NCBI GenBank assembly: GCA_016716065.1
Contig: JADJXA010000004.1
Span: 248,001 to 312,000 of the forward strand
From: Candidatus Leptovillus gracilis
GTDB lineage: Bacteria > Chloroflexota > Anaerolineae > Promineifilales > Promineifilaceae
Length of the DNA stretch: 64,000 bases
Reading direction: 5' to 3'
Within the stretch, counting starts at the first letter, position 1, and each line of letters begins with the position of its first letter. Position numbers and translations under genes: made by a program. Shown piece after piece: positions 24,776 through 32,230 of this stretch. Under the pieces are notes generated by a model. It was given only the letters and a program-made list of their open reading frames with translations, was not told the DNA's origin and did not search any database.

Positions 24776-25527
24776 CCACACCCCGCTTGCCAATCTCCAA
24801 CCCATGGGGCTGCTTTCTGGCGTTAGTCGCCGCATGACATTATCAACGGCGTTTCGCTTTGCGCTCCCAGTTAGTTTAAAATCACGCCATGGAAACGTAC
24901 CAGATTGTTGAGGGGGCAGGGATTTATTATCTCACGTTTACGGTGGTTGAGTGGCTGCCTGTTTTTATCATGGAAGAAACATGTTTCATCATGACAAACA
25001 GCCTCAACTATTGTCACCAATACAAACATTTATGTATCAATGCGTTTGTGATTATGCCCACGCATGTGCATCTTATTGTGTTTGATGCCGATTTTAATAA
25101 TGAGCGTTTAAAGCAAACGCTGCGGGATATGCGTCAGTACACGGGGCGTATGCTGGCTGATGTTTGTGAAAAGCGGATGCCAGCCGCATTTGGACAAACG
25201 ATTCGGCAGACTCAGCGCACGGATAGAGCGCGGCAGTTTTGGCAGCAAAGCAAGCATCCGGTGGCGATTTGGTCGGCGGGGTTTTGGCAGACGAAGGTGA
25301 CGTATTTGCATGATAACCCACGGCGAAAGGGATTGGTGACGGATGTGGTGGCGTGGCGGTTTTCGTCGGCGGGGTATTGGCTGGGTGAGCCGCCAGGGGA
25401 GACGGATGTAGTGTTATCTGAGGTGGTTTGGTGATGGGGATGAGCGTGATTCAATACCGGGATCATTTGGCTGGTGGGTTGGAGTATGGCAAGTGGGGTG
25501 TGGCTAGGTCTGGAGACCTGCCACAGC
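24752..25527 (+). mobile_element. RAYT 2 unit bounded by 53-bp inverted repeats
   Basis: The arms 24752-24804 and 25475-25527 are inverted copies with three mismatches in 53. Each arm contains a 30-bp REP palindrome that is identical in inverse orientation. The unit encloses one RAYT gene. The organisation is that of a complete REP-RAYT element (REPtron-like), 776 bp long. The left end truncates the preceding gene relic. Confidence 0.75.
24889..25434 (+). CDS. REP-associated tyrosine transposase (RAYT) 2
   Basis: 181 residues, the same length as RAYT 1 and roughly 70% identical by eye. HUH pair in MPTHVHLIV (H59, H61), catalytic Tyr in TYLHDNPRRKGLV (Y139) and WRFSSAGYW. The first 19 bases around the start (CATGGAAACGTACCAGATT) are identical to RAYT 1. 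Codon use is more A/T-rich than in RAYT 1. There is no ribosome-binding site; TAAAAT lies 6 nt before ATG. It is bounded by 53-bp inverted repeats and looks intact and possibly active. Confidence 0.92.
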   Translation: METYQIVEGAGIYYLTFTVVEWLPVFIMEETCFIMTNSLNYCHQYKHLCINAFVIMPTHVHLIVFDADFNNERLKQTLRDMRQYTGRMLADVCEKRMPAAFGQTIRQTQRTDRARQFWQQSKHPVAIWSAGFWQTKVTYLHDNPRRKGLVTDVVAWRFSSAGYWLGEPPGETDVVLSEVVW

Positions 25528-25645
25528 AGTCAGAGGAAGACCGCGCCGGAGCAGGGGCAGGAGATGGAGAGGGAACGGCCGTTCTGCCCGCTGCTTACGA
25601 AAATTATCCAGGTGATGAGGAGGGAACGGCCGTTCACCTTGCAGC

Positions 25646-25811
25646 TTGGACGGCCGAATTCTGGCAGACAAAAGTGCGGTATATCCATGACAACCCGGTG
25701 CGCAAGGGGCTGGTGCGGGAAGCAACGGCCTGGCGATTTTCGTCGGCAGCCTATTGGTTGCTGGACCCGCCGGGCGAGACGGATGTGATATTGACGGAGG
25801 TGGTGTTGTGA
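25646..25811 (+). pseudogene. Truncated RAYT 1 duplicate (C-terminal 55 residues)
   Basis: Encodes the end of RAYT 1 from about WTAEFWQTKVRYIHDN to EVVL, so it keeps the catalytic Tyr but lacks the HUH motif and cannot be functional alone. The frame is open upstream to 25428, but that part is REP and ACGGCCGT repeat sequence read as protein. Confidence 0.85.
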
Positions 25812-25877
25812 GCAAAGAGGTTCCGGTGGGCCAAGGTGGTGTGGCTCGGTCTGGAAGACCGGCCACAGCAGGGGGGT
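25646..25877 (+). repeat. 232-bp segmental duplication, target copy
   Basis: Identical to 22745-22976, including the REP at 25839-25869. It sits between two ACGGCCGT units. Confidence 0.9.
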
Positions 25878-26064
25878 GAACGGCCGTTGCCCGTTCCTTG
25901 CTAGCGGTTGGTGTTGGGGAACGGCCGTTTCTCGCTCCCTGTTCGTGGTTGGTGGGGAACGGTCGTCATCCCTTCACGGTTAGTGGTTGGTGGTGGGGTG
26001 GAAACGGCCGTTCCCCCGCACAACTTACTCGATTTATCCAGGTGGTGGGGATGGCAACGACCAA

Positions 26065-26097
26065 AGATTGGTCCAATCTCCGAGATTGGACCAATCT
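26065..26097. repeat. Perfect AGATTGGTCCAATCT stem-loop
   Basis: AGATTGGTCCAATCT, a 3-nt loop CCG and AGATTGGACCAATCT form a perfect 15-bp stem. The same pair in opposite order is at 30691-30723, and a single arm is at 8848-8862. It is downstream of the slipin gene's stop and may act as a terminator. Confidence 0.75.
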
Positions 26098-26141
26098 GGT
26101 GACGGTAGGTTGGGAACGGCCGTTGTCTGGCCGTTTAAGCC

Positions 26142-26918
26142 TTACTTGTTCTTGTCTTCATTCTTGGGCATGAACAACGACAACATCTCCACCGGAACCG
26201 GGAAGATGGTGGTGGTGTTCTGCTCCACGCCAATTTCCAACAACGTTTGCAAATAACGCAGTGTCATCGCGCCTGGCTCCTGCCCCATCACGCGGGCCGC
26301 CTCGGCCAACTGCTGCGACGCCTGCAATTCACCTTCAGCGTGGATGACCTTGGCGCGGCGTTCCCGTTCCGCTTCCGCCTGACGCGCCATCGCCCGGATC
26401 ATCTGCGAATTGAGTTCCACGTCCTTAATCTCAACGATGCTCACCTTGATACCCCACGGCTCGGTCGCCTCGTCTATGATGTGCTGCAGCTGCTGGTTGA
26501 TGGATTCACGGTCTTGCAGCAGTTGGTCCATCATAGATTGGCCGATGACGTTGCGCAGGCTCGTTTGGGCAATCAGCCACGTCGCCCGACGATAATCTTC
26601 AATTTGCACCACCGCCGCTGTGGGGTCCACCACCCGGAAATAAACCACAGCGTTCACCTTGACGGTAACATTGTCGGTGGTGATGGCCTCTTGCGCCGGC
26701 ACGTCCAGGGTGATGGTGCGTAAATCCACCTTGATCATGCGCTCGATAAAGGGGATTAGCAGGAACAGGCCAGGGCCGCGCGCGCCCATCACCCGGCCAA
26801 GCCGGAAAATAACGCCGCGCTCATACTCCTGCACCACCCGAATGGAAGCGCCAAACAGCACAACCAGACCGACGATGAGGATGCACAAAATAGGCAAAAA
26901 ACCGGTTAGTAAATCCAT
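26142..26918 (-). CDS. Slipin/stomatin-like SPFH protein
   Basis: 258 residues with one N-terminal membrane helix (about 5-28), then an SPFH domain (VVQEYERGVIFRLGRV, DLRTITLDVPAQEAITTDNVTVKVNAVVYFRV, LRNVIGQ), a helical coiled-coil (QAEAERERRAKVIHAEGE) and an alpha-helical tail. Stomatin-family proteins form oligomeric membrane microdomains and often partner with an NfeD protease subunit; no nfeD is adjacent here. The ATG follows AAAGGAGATAACAAGC. Confidence 0.93.
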   Translation of the reverse strand: MDLLTGFLPILCILIVGLVVLFGASIRVVQEYERGVIFRLGRVMGARGPGLFLLIPFIERMIKVDLRTITLDVPAQEAITTDNVTVKVNAVVYFRVVDPTAAVVQIEDYRRATWLIAQTSLRNVIGQSMMDQLLQDRESINQQLQHIIDEATEPWGIKVSIVEIKDVELNSQMIRAMARQAEAERERRAKVIHAEGELQASQQLAEAARVMGQEPGAMTLRYLQTLLEIGVEQNTTTIFPVPVEMLSLFMPKNEDKNK

Positions 26919-27131
26919 GCTTGTTATCTCCTTTGGGCAACGGTCGGCCGTCTCCTAAGGCAGGAGTGCGGTACACCGATGGTTGCTTATAAAACGACCT
27001 GAATACCAGATACATGATCCGCCAATTTGCTTCACGTTGGGGATGTGCTGCGTCTTTGATGGCCTCATTATATCGTTAAACTGTACGTCTGTGCAGCCAA
27101 AAAGTCGCTGGCAGCCCCGCGACTGGCTGCT

Positions 27132-28028
27132 CTACCCAACGCTGGAAAAAATGAGGGCGACGCCGATGAAGGCAACGGCCGTTCCCACCATGCCCCGCGC
27201 ACTCACCGGCCGGCGATAGACAAGGTATTCCACCGGAATGAGCAGCACCGGCGGCAGGGCCATGAGAGTGGAGGCAATGCCCAGGCGGGTTAACTGCACG
27301 GCCGTCAGCGACAGCCAGATGCCTAAAAATGGCCCCACAAACGACCCGCCGATCATCGCCGGTAATGCCTGCCGGTTGCGCCATTGACCCAGTGTAGACC
27401 GGATTTCGCCGCGAAAAGCGGCCACCCCCCACAGCAGCACGGCCGCCACCAAAATGCGAATCATCGTCGCTGAAATGGTCGGGAAACCGCCCACCAGTCC
27501 ATAGCGGGCGGTGACCAGATTGGCGACCTGGCCCAACGCCCCGGCCAGGGCGAAGCCCAGCCCGCGCCAATACTGCTTGTTTTCTACCACTGTCAGCCCG
27601 GTATGCTTTTCTGTAACCACCCAGGCCATGCCGCCCACCGCCAGCAGCACGCCCACCAGCTCGGCCAGGCTGACCACTTCGCCGAATAAGAGCCAGCCAA
27701 ACAGCAGGCTGAAAATGGGCACGCTGGACATCATCAGCATGGACAAGCGCGGCCCCACCAGGACGTAGGCATGAAAAAGAAAGGTATCGCCCAACGCCAG
27801 ACCCAACACGGCGCTCAGCGCCAACCACTGCCAGCGAAATAGTTCCACGCCAGTGGGGAAAAAAGCGCCCTCTAGCAGGTAATGGGCGATGGACAGGAAG
27901 AACAGGGCAAACAGCAGGCGGCTGCGGTTGACCACGCCGGAGCCGACAATTCGGCCGCTGTAGCTGAAAAATACGGCCGTTAACGACCAACAAACGGCCG
28001 TGCCAATCGCCGCCAGTTCACCCCACAT
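27132..28028 (-). CDS. EamA-family (DMT superfamily) transporter
   Basis: 298 residues with ten predicted membrane helices in two EamA repeats (GELAAIGTAVCWSLTAVFF and the second beginning near ARYGLVGGFPTISATMIR). A metabolite exporter of unknown substrate. Its ATG overlaps the stop of the upstream homocysteine methyltransferase gene by 11 bp, so the two are probably translationally coupled. This suggests, without proving, a methionine or thiol-compound substrate. Confidence 0.88.
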   Translation of the reverse strand: MWGELAAIGTAVCWSLTAVFFSYSGRIVGSGVVNRSRLLFALFFLSIAHYLLEGAFFPTGVELFRWQWLALSAVLGLALGDTFLFHAYVLVGPRLSMLMMSSVPIFSLLFGWLLFGEVVSLAELVGVLLAVGGMAWVVTEKHTGLTVVENKQYWRGLGFALAGALGQVANLVTARYGLVGGFPTISATMIRILVAAVLLWGVAAFRGEIRSTLGQWRNRQALPAMIGGSFVGPFLGIWLSLTAVQLTRLGIASTLMALPPVLLIPVEYLVYRRPVSARGMVGTAVAFIGVALIFSSVG

Positions 28029-28968
28029 ACGTCACCCGAAACCGGTCCCGAATTTGCCGAATGTGCGCCGGGCGCGTGCGGCAGCAGCCACCCAAACAAG
28101 ACGCCCCCAATTTGCGCCACTCCTTGCTAAACGTGCCAAACTCGGCTGGAACCGATTCGCCTAGCCATTGCCCGGTGGCCGAGTCATAGGTTTCGCCGGA
28201 ATTGGGATAGACCACAATGGGCTTCCGTGTCACGGCGAACAGTTCGCGGATCAGGTCGGGGATGAAGCGGGGAGACGTGCAGTTGACGCCGACAGCGGCC
28301 ACCTGTGGCAGCCGCTCCAGATAAGCGGCGCATTCGGCAATGGGCGTGCCGTCGCTGATATGCTGCCCATCGCGGCAGCTAAAGCTGAACCAGGCCATCC
28401 GCCCCGGCGTCTCTTGCAAGAGTTGGGCCAGCGCCCTGGCCTCGACCAGTGAGGGCAGCGTCTCGCAGGCGAGCAAATCGGCCTCGGTGCTGGCAAGTAA
28501 GCGCCACCGTTCTTTGTGCCATTCGTATAAACCGGCTTCGTCCAGGTCATAGTCGCCCCGGTATTCAGAGCCATCGGCCAGGTAGGCGCCATAGGGACCA
28601 ATGCTGGCGGCGATTAACGGCCGTATCCGCCCCACCCGGTTTCCCTCATCCGCCCAAAACGCCTCCCGCCCCAACACCGCCAGTTCGACAGAGAGCCGCA
28701 GCAGACGCGCCGCCTCATCTTCGGCCATGCCCTGGGCCATAAAACCGGGGATGCTCGCCTGGTAGCTGGCGCTGATGGCGCAATCTGCCCCGGCGTGAAA
28801 ATAGGCCAGGTGGACCCGCCGGATGATGTCCGGGTCGGTGCGCAGCAGCCGCGCCGACCAGAGAGCGCCGCTCAGGTCGCAGCCCCACGCTTCCAGCTCG
28901 GTCGCCAGCCCACCATCCAGAATAAACGCGCCATTTTGCTGGATGAAAGTGAGGATGGGGTTGTGCAT
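28018..28968 (-). CDS. mmuM: Homocysteine S-methyltransferase
   Basis: 316 residues. Transfers a methyl group, typically from S-methylmethionine or SAM, to homocysteine. The zinc thiolates are visible: Cys in GVNCTSP and the Cys pair in GGCCRTRP. The N-terminal ILDGGLATELE is diagnostic. I set the start at 28968 (MHNPILTF) because the longer reading to 29016 would translate the terminator hairpin of the preceding gene. No clear ribosome-binding site. It overlaps the EamA gene downstream. Confidence 0.9.
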   Translation of the reverse strand: MHNPILTFIQQNGAFILDGGLATELEAWGCDLSGALWSARLLRTDPDIIRRVHLAYFHAGADCAISASYQASIPGFMAQGMAEDEAARLLRLSVELAVLGREAFWADEGNRVGRIRPLIAASIGPYGAYLADGSEYRGDYDLDEAGLYEWHKERWRLLASTEADLLACETLPSLVEARALAQLLQETPGRMAWFSFSCRDGQHISDGTPIAECAAYLERLPQVAAVGVNCTSPRFIPDLIRELFAVTRKPIVVYPNSGETYDSATGQWLGESVPAEFGTFSKEWRKLGASCLGGCCRTRPAHIRQIRDRFRVTYVG

Positions 28969-28980
28969 GGTAGTTGCTTT

Positions 28981-29022
28981 GGTTGGGTGGGTTGGTCGGC
29001 AAACCGGCCAACCCACCCAACC
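28981..29022 (-). terminator. Long hairpin after the acetyltransferase gene
   Basis: A 19-bp stem GGTTGGGTGGGTTGGTCGG / CCGGCCAACCCACCCAACC with one mismatch and a CAAA loop lies 8 bp past the acetyltransferase stop. Confidence 0.7.
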
Positions 29023-29029
29023 AATCTTC

Positions 29030-30364
29030 TTAACCTAACTCAACCAGATAAGACGGCCGTTTGGGGAACAATATCGGCAGCAGCACGGTGGCTTCTTCGT
29101 TGGCCCAACAGTCCACAGACACGTGGCGCAGCTCTTCCAGGCTGCGATGGCCGAAGAGCATGTGCAAGAAGGTGTGTTCCGGGAAGGCAGCGTCGCCTTC
29201 TTCGACTCGTTTGGATTCGTAGCTGCCGATGGTGGTGAGACGGCCGTTCTCGAAGCCCAACGTCAGGCGCTCTCGATACAACGTCACCTTCACCTCGCCG
29301 GTATGGCCGGCCATCACGCTGGCGGCCAGGCGCCTTTCCAGGACCGGCGTGATGTGGCGCAAAAAGCCGGGCAGGTCTGGCGTGCGAATATACCAGGCGT
29401 AGGACGGATAGCTGGATGGCAGTTCACGCGGCAGGGCGTCGTAAATGCGGTGGGCGCTGCCAAAGCGAAAGACAATTTTTCGTAACGGTTTCTGGCGTTC
29501 CAGGTTCAGGCGCAGCGCCTCGCGGCTGAAATAGCGAATAAGAAACAGCCCCACGGCGCGCCAGGAGTGGCCGGCCTGCACGCTTATCTCGCGCAGTACA
29601 AAGCTGTCGTTGTGGGTGCCGTATTCGATATAGGCGACGGGCTGCGGCGGGGTAACGGCCGTTTCCACCATATACACATGCCGCGCATACTCCGACTCGC
29701 GGTGCGCCGTAAACATCTCGTACTGCCACAACTGCTCATCTCGTGGCCGCGCCAGCAAACTGCCAGCGCAAAACTCTTCGTATAGAGCCGCTAATACCGG
29801 CATATCTTCGGCCACCGCCGGCCGCACCTGATACGGCTCCTTGTCGGCCGCTTCTGGCGTTTTATCCAGATTCAAATGATACAGCCGCCCGCCGCCCAGA
29901 TTTACGGTCATCTCATAGCCAAACTGACGGTAATACCAGGGAATGCCGGTGATCGCCTGGACGATGTGCCCCCGCGCCGCGCTGAGGGCGTGTATCGCCT
30001 CAAACTGCGCCCGCACCAGCCCGCGCCGCCGATACGCCTCATCGGTCCCCACCAGTTCCGGCCGGCCGACGCCAAAAGGAATGCCCTCATAGGTCCAGGT
30101 CTGCCCAATTAAGTTCAGGCTGGAGACGATTTTGTCATTGGCGTTTTCATCCACCACCACCGTAAAATCGCTGGCCTGGGTGGTAGGATGGTCGCCGCGC
30201 ATCAAATCCCGAACCCAATGAACCAGAAATTCCTCCGGTTCTTCCGGGTTGTCGCTGTGAATGTGTAGGTTAAAGGCGGCCAGTTCTTCGGTATCGGCCG
30301 GGGTTGCCCAGCGCAGTATTAAGCCACTGCCTAAGCTGCGTGGTAAGTTTAGATGTGCTGCCAT
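29030..30364 (-). CDS. Eis-like GNAT N-acetyltransferase
   Basis: 444 residues, about the length of Eis-type proteins, which have two GNAT domains and a C-terminal SCP2-like domain. The acetyl-CoA site is seen in VGTDEAYRRRGLVRAQFEA near residues 105-120, followed by GIPWYYRQFGYEM, both typical of the first domain. It could acetylate amines such as aminoglycosides or peptides; the natural substrate is unknown. Good start: GGAGGCATACAGCA before ATG. Confidence 0.85.
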   Translation of the reverse strand: MAAHLNLPRSLGSGLILRWATPADTEELAAFNLHIHSDNPEEPEEFLVHWVRDLMRGDHPTTQASDFTVVVDENANDKIVSSLNLIGQTWTYEGIPFGVGRPELVGTDEAYRRRGLVRAQFEAIHALSAARGHIVQAITGIPWYYRQFGYEMTVNLGGGRLYHLNLDKTPEAADKEPYQVRPAVAEDMPVLAALYEEFCAGSLLARPRDEQLWQYEMFTAHRESEYARHVYMVETAVTPPQPVAYIEYGTHNDSFVLREISVQAGHSWRAVGLFLIRYFSREALRLNLERQKPLRKIVFRFGSAHRIYDALPRELPSSYPSYAWYIRTPDLPGFLRHITPVLERRLAASVMAGHTGEVKVTLYRERLTLGFENGRLTTIGSYESKRVEEGDAAFPEHTFLHMLFGHRSLEELRHVSVDCWANEEATVLLPILFPKRPSYLVELG

Positions 30365-30514
30365 TGCTGTATGCCTCCAAAATATGAGTGGGTAATGATG
30401 ACCCTGATGATGAAAATAAGATATGTATTGGAAAGACGGCCGTCCCCTTGACGACCTACCCTTGAATATGTAAGAATCTAGCCAGGTTCAATTTATACCT
30501 GCAAGGAGCTTATA

Positions 30515-30664
30515 ATGGTACTCTTACACCCTGAACTCTGGCTAATCTTACTCCCAACCGGCATCACCGGCATCATTTTACTGCGTCGGGCGAAACAACT
30601 CGCCGAAGCAAAAGCCAAGAAGGCGCGAGTACCGGTTCCTGCTCGCAAAAAACATAACTACTAA
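30515..30664 (+). CDS. Small single-helix membrane protein (49 residues)
   Basis: MVLLHPELWLILLPTGIT leads into a hydrophobic helix followed by RRAKQLAEAKAKKAR and a basic tail ending KKHNY. A strong ribosome-binding site AAGGAGCTTATA precedes the ATG. The ribosome-binding site and the membrane-helix plus positive tail pattern support a real gene. The stop codon overlaps the first bases of a dispersed palindromic repeat. Function unknown. Confidence 0.55.
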   Translation: MVLLHPELWLILLPTGITGIILLRRAKQLAEAKAKKARVPVPARKKHNY

Positions 30665-30723
30665 GTGATCATCTAGAAATTACACGGCCTAGATTGGACC
30701 AATCTCTAAGATTGGTCCAATCT
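30663..30723. repeat. Dispersed repeat with AGATTGGACCAATCT stem-loop, copy 2
   Basis: 30663-30705 is an inverse copy of 8848-8890. 30691-30705 and 30709-30723 form a perfect 15-bp stem with loop AAG/CTA-type 3 nt. It probably terminates the small membrane protein gene. Confidence 0.7.
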
Positions 30724-30840
30724 AAACGGGGGCTTGTCCTGAGCGCAGCCGAAGGAAAACGGAGTATTTGCACGTCCAGCCTCAGTACCTCCGTGCCCCC
30801 GTGCTAAGCAGTTGCCAAAGAACGGAGATTAGAAAAAGAA

Positions 30841-31554
30841 ATGCCTATCTTTTTTAGCCCACTTTTCTGGGTCTTCGCCCTGCCTGGTCTGGTTTTAGGG
30901 CTTTTTGCCCAATCCAGAGTGAAGGGAGCCTTCAACAAATATTCAAAAGTCCGTACCCACCGCAACGTCACCGGGGCGCAGGTTGCCCGCGCTTTGTTAG
31001 ACGCTCAGGGCCTCTACGATGTCAAAATCGAGCGTGTCGCCGGTTCCTTAAGCGACCATTATGACCCGCGCAGCAAGGTGCTGCGTCTGAGTCAGGTTGT
31101 CCATGATGAACCCAGCGTCGCCGCCGCCGGTGTAGCCGCCCACGAAATGGGCCACGCCCTGCAAGACGCCAGCGGATATGCTGCCCTTAACCTGCGCAGC
31201 GCCCTGGTTCCGGCGGCCAGCTTCGGCAGCGGCCTGGCGCCGCTGATTTTTATGGCTGGTCTGTTCCTGGATGTCCTGGTTCGTGGCACGGAGATTGGCT
31301 ATTACATTTCTTTGCTCGGTGTGCTGTTGTTTGGCGTGGCTGTTTTCTTCACGCTGGTCACGCTGCCGGTGGAATTCGACGCCAGCAAGCGGGCCAAGAA
31401 GTTGTTGGTTAGCAATGGCATCCTGTTTGATGAAGAGATGCAAGGCGTCAACAAGGTACTGGATGCGGCGGCGCTGACTTACGTGGCGGCGGCTGTGTCG
31501 GCCATTGGGCAATTGTTGTATTACGTGGCGATTTTGGGCGGCCGGCGCGATTAA
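30841..31554 (+). CDS. YugP-like neutral zinc metallopeptidase, membrane
   Basis: 237 residues. The zinc motif HEMGHALQD is at 101-105 onward, flanked by hydrophobic segments at the N-terminus (about 3-20) and two or three helices in the C-terminal half. This matches the zinc-dependent membrane peptidase family PF04298 (YugP). The third ligand is probably in LPVEFDASKRA. Substrate unknown. The start lacks a strong ribosome-binding site (AGAAAAAGAA). Confidence 0.88.
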   Translation: MPIFFSPLFWVFALPGLVLGLFAQSRVKGAFNKYSKVRTHRNVTGAQVARALLDAQGLYDVKIERVAGSLSDHYDPRSKVLRLSQVVHDEPSVAAAGVAAHEMGHALQDASGYAALNLRSALVPAASFGSGLAPLIFMAGLFLDVLVRGTEIGYYISLLGVLLFGVAVFFTLVTLPVEFDASKRAKKLLVSNGILFDEEMQGVNKVLDAAALTYVAAAVSAIGQLLYYVAILGGRRD

Positions 31555-31623
31555 GGAGTGGTAAGGTGACAAGGTGACAAAAATGTCAGATTATGAACCT
31601 TTGCCAGACATCTTCTCACACCA

Positions 31624-31655
31624 TCTCGCCCGATAAACACCTGTGCCGGGCGAGA
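31624..31655. terminator. Hairpin between convergent genes
   Basis: TCTCGCCCG / CGGGCGAGA, 14-nt loop, between the YugP-like gene and lspA. Confidence 0.5.
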
Positions 31656-31702
31656 CAGCGGGCGGAGCATTGTTGATTGGTTTCGTAAAACAGAACAGAT
31701 AA

Positions 31703-32224
31703 TCACGCCGGTGGGGGCGTTGGGCTGGAATTGGTCAACGATAAATGTCCAGACAACTGCGTCGCCAGTACAATGCCCAACCCCACCATAATCGCCACAT
31801 CGGCGACGTTGAAGATGCCGGTGCGCAGCCGCCCCACACCCACATTCATGAAATCCACCACCCAACCCTGATAAAGCGCCCGATCAATCAGGTTGCCAAA
31901 CCCACCGCCAATCACCAGCGACCAGCCGAGAAGTTCGGCCGGTTTGAGGTCGCGGGTCAGCAGGATGTACAACAGCATCCCCAGCAGCGCCGCTCCGGTG
32001 AAACCAACCAATCCCCAAACGCGCACCACATCCGGCAGATTAGCCCCCAGACCGAGAAATGCCCCGGCATTTTCGGTGTAGTAGAAACGAAACAGGTCGC
32101 CGAACAGCGAGATGGTTGGCGTTTCGGCCAGATAGGTTCGGGCAGCGCTTTTGGTCACCTGGTCGCAGCCGACGCTGATGACCAGGACGGCCGTAACGAG
32201 CAGCAGTTTGGGCAATGGTTTCAT
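31703..32224 (-). CDS. lspA: Lipoprotein signal peptidase (signal peptidase II)
   Basis: 173 residues with four membrane helices. This aspartyl protease cleaves lipoprotein signal peptides before the lipidated Cys. Catalytic Asp residues lie in GGGFGNLIDR and FNVADVAI; NAGAFLG is also conserved. It starts 6 bp after the cellulase gene and is probably cotranscribed. Relevant here because the window encodes at least five lipobox proteins. Confidence 0.95.
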   Translation of the reverse strand: MKPLPKLLLVTAVLVISVGCDQVTKSAARTYLAETPTISLFGDLFRFYYTENAGAFLGLGANLPDVVRVWGLVGFTGAALLGMLLYILLTRDLKPAELLGWSLVIGGGFGNLIDRALYQGWVVDFMNVGVGRLRTGIFNVADVAIMVGLGIVLATQLSGHLSLTNSSPTPPPA

Positions 32225-32230
32225 AGCCGC

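Larger units (their letters stand above)
25575..26123. repeat. Array of ACGGCCGT-centred hairpins
   Basis: Six exact octamers (25575, 25626, 25880, 25921, 26004, 26116) and one variant ACGGTCGT (25959) sit in G-rich GGGGAACGGCCGTTTC-type contexts roughly 40-50 bp apart. The 232-bp RAYT fragment (25646-25877) interrupts the array. Outside the fragment there is no coding capacity. Confidence 0.7.

Noticed and set aside
25428..25645. Open frame leading into the duplicated RAYT fragment
   Set aside because: It translates REP and ACGGCCGT repeats; it is not protein-like and has no homologous start.
25575..26123. CRISPR array
   Set aside because: Repeats are short palindromes with irregular spacing and low-complexity spacers; no cas gene is in the window.
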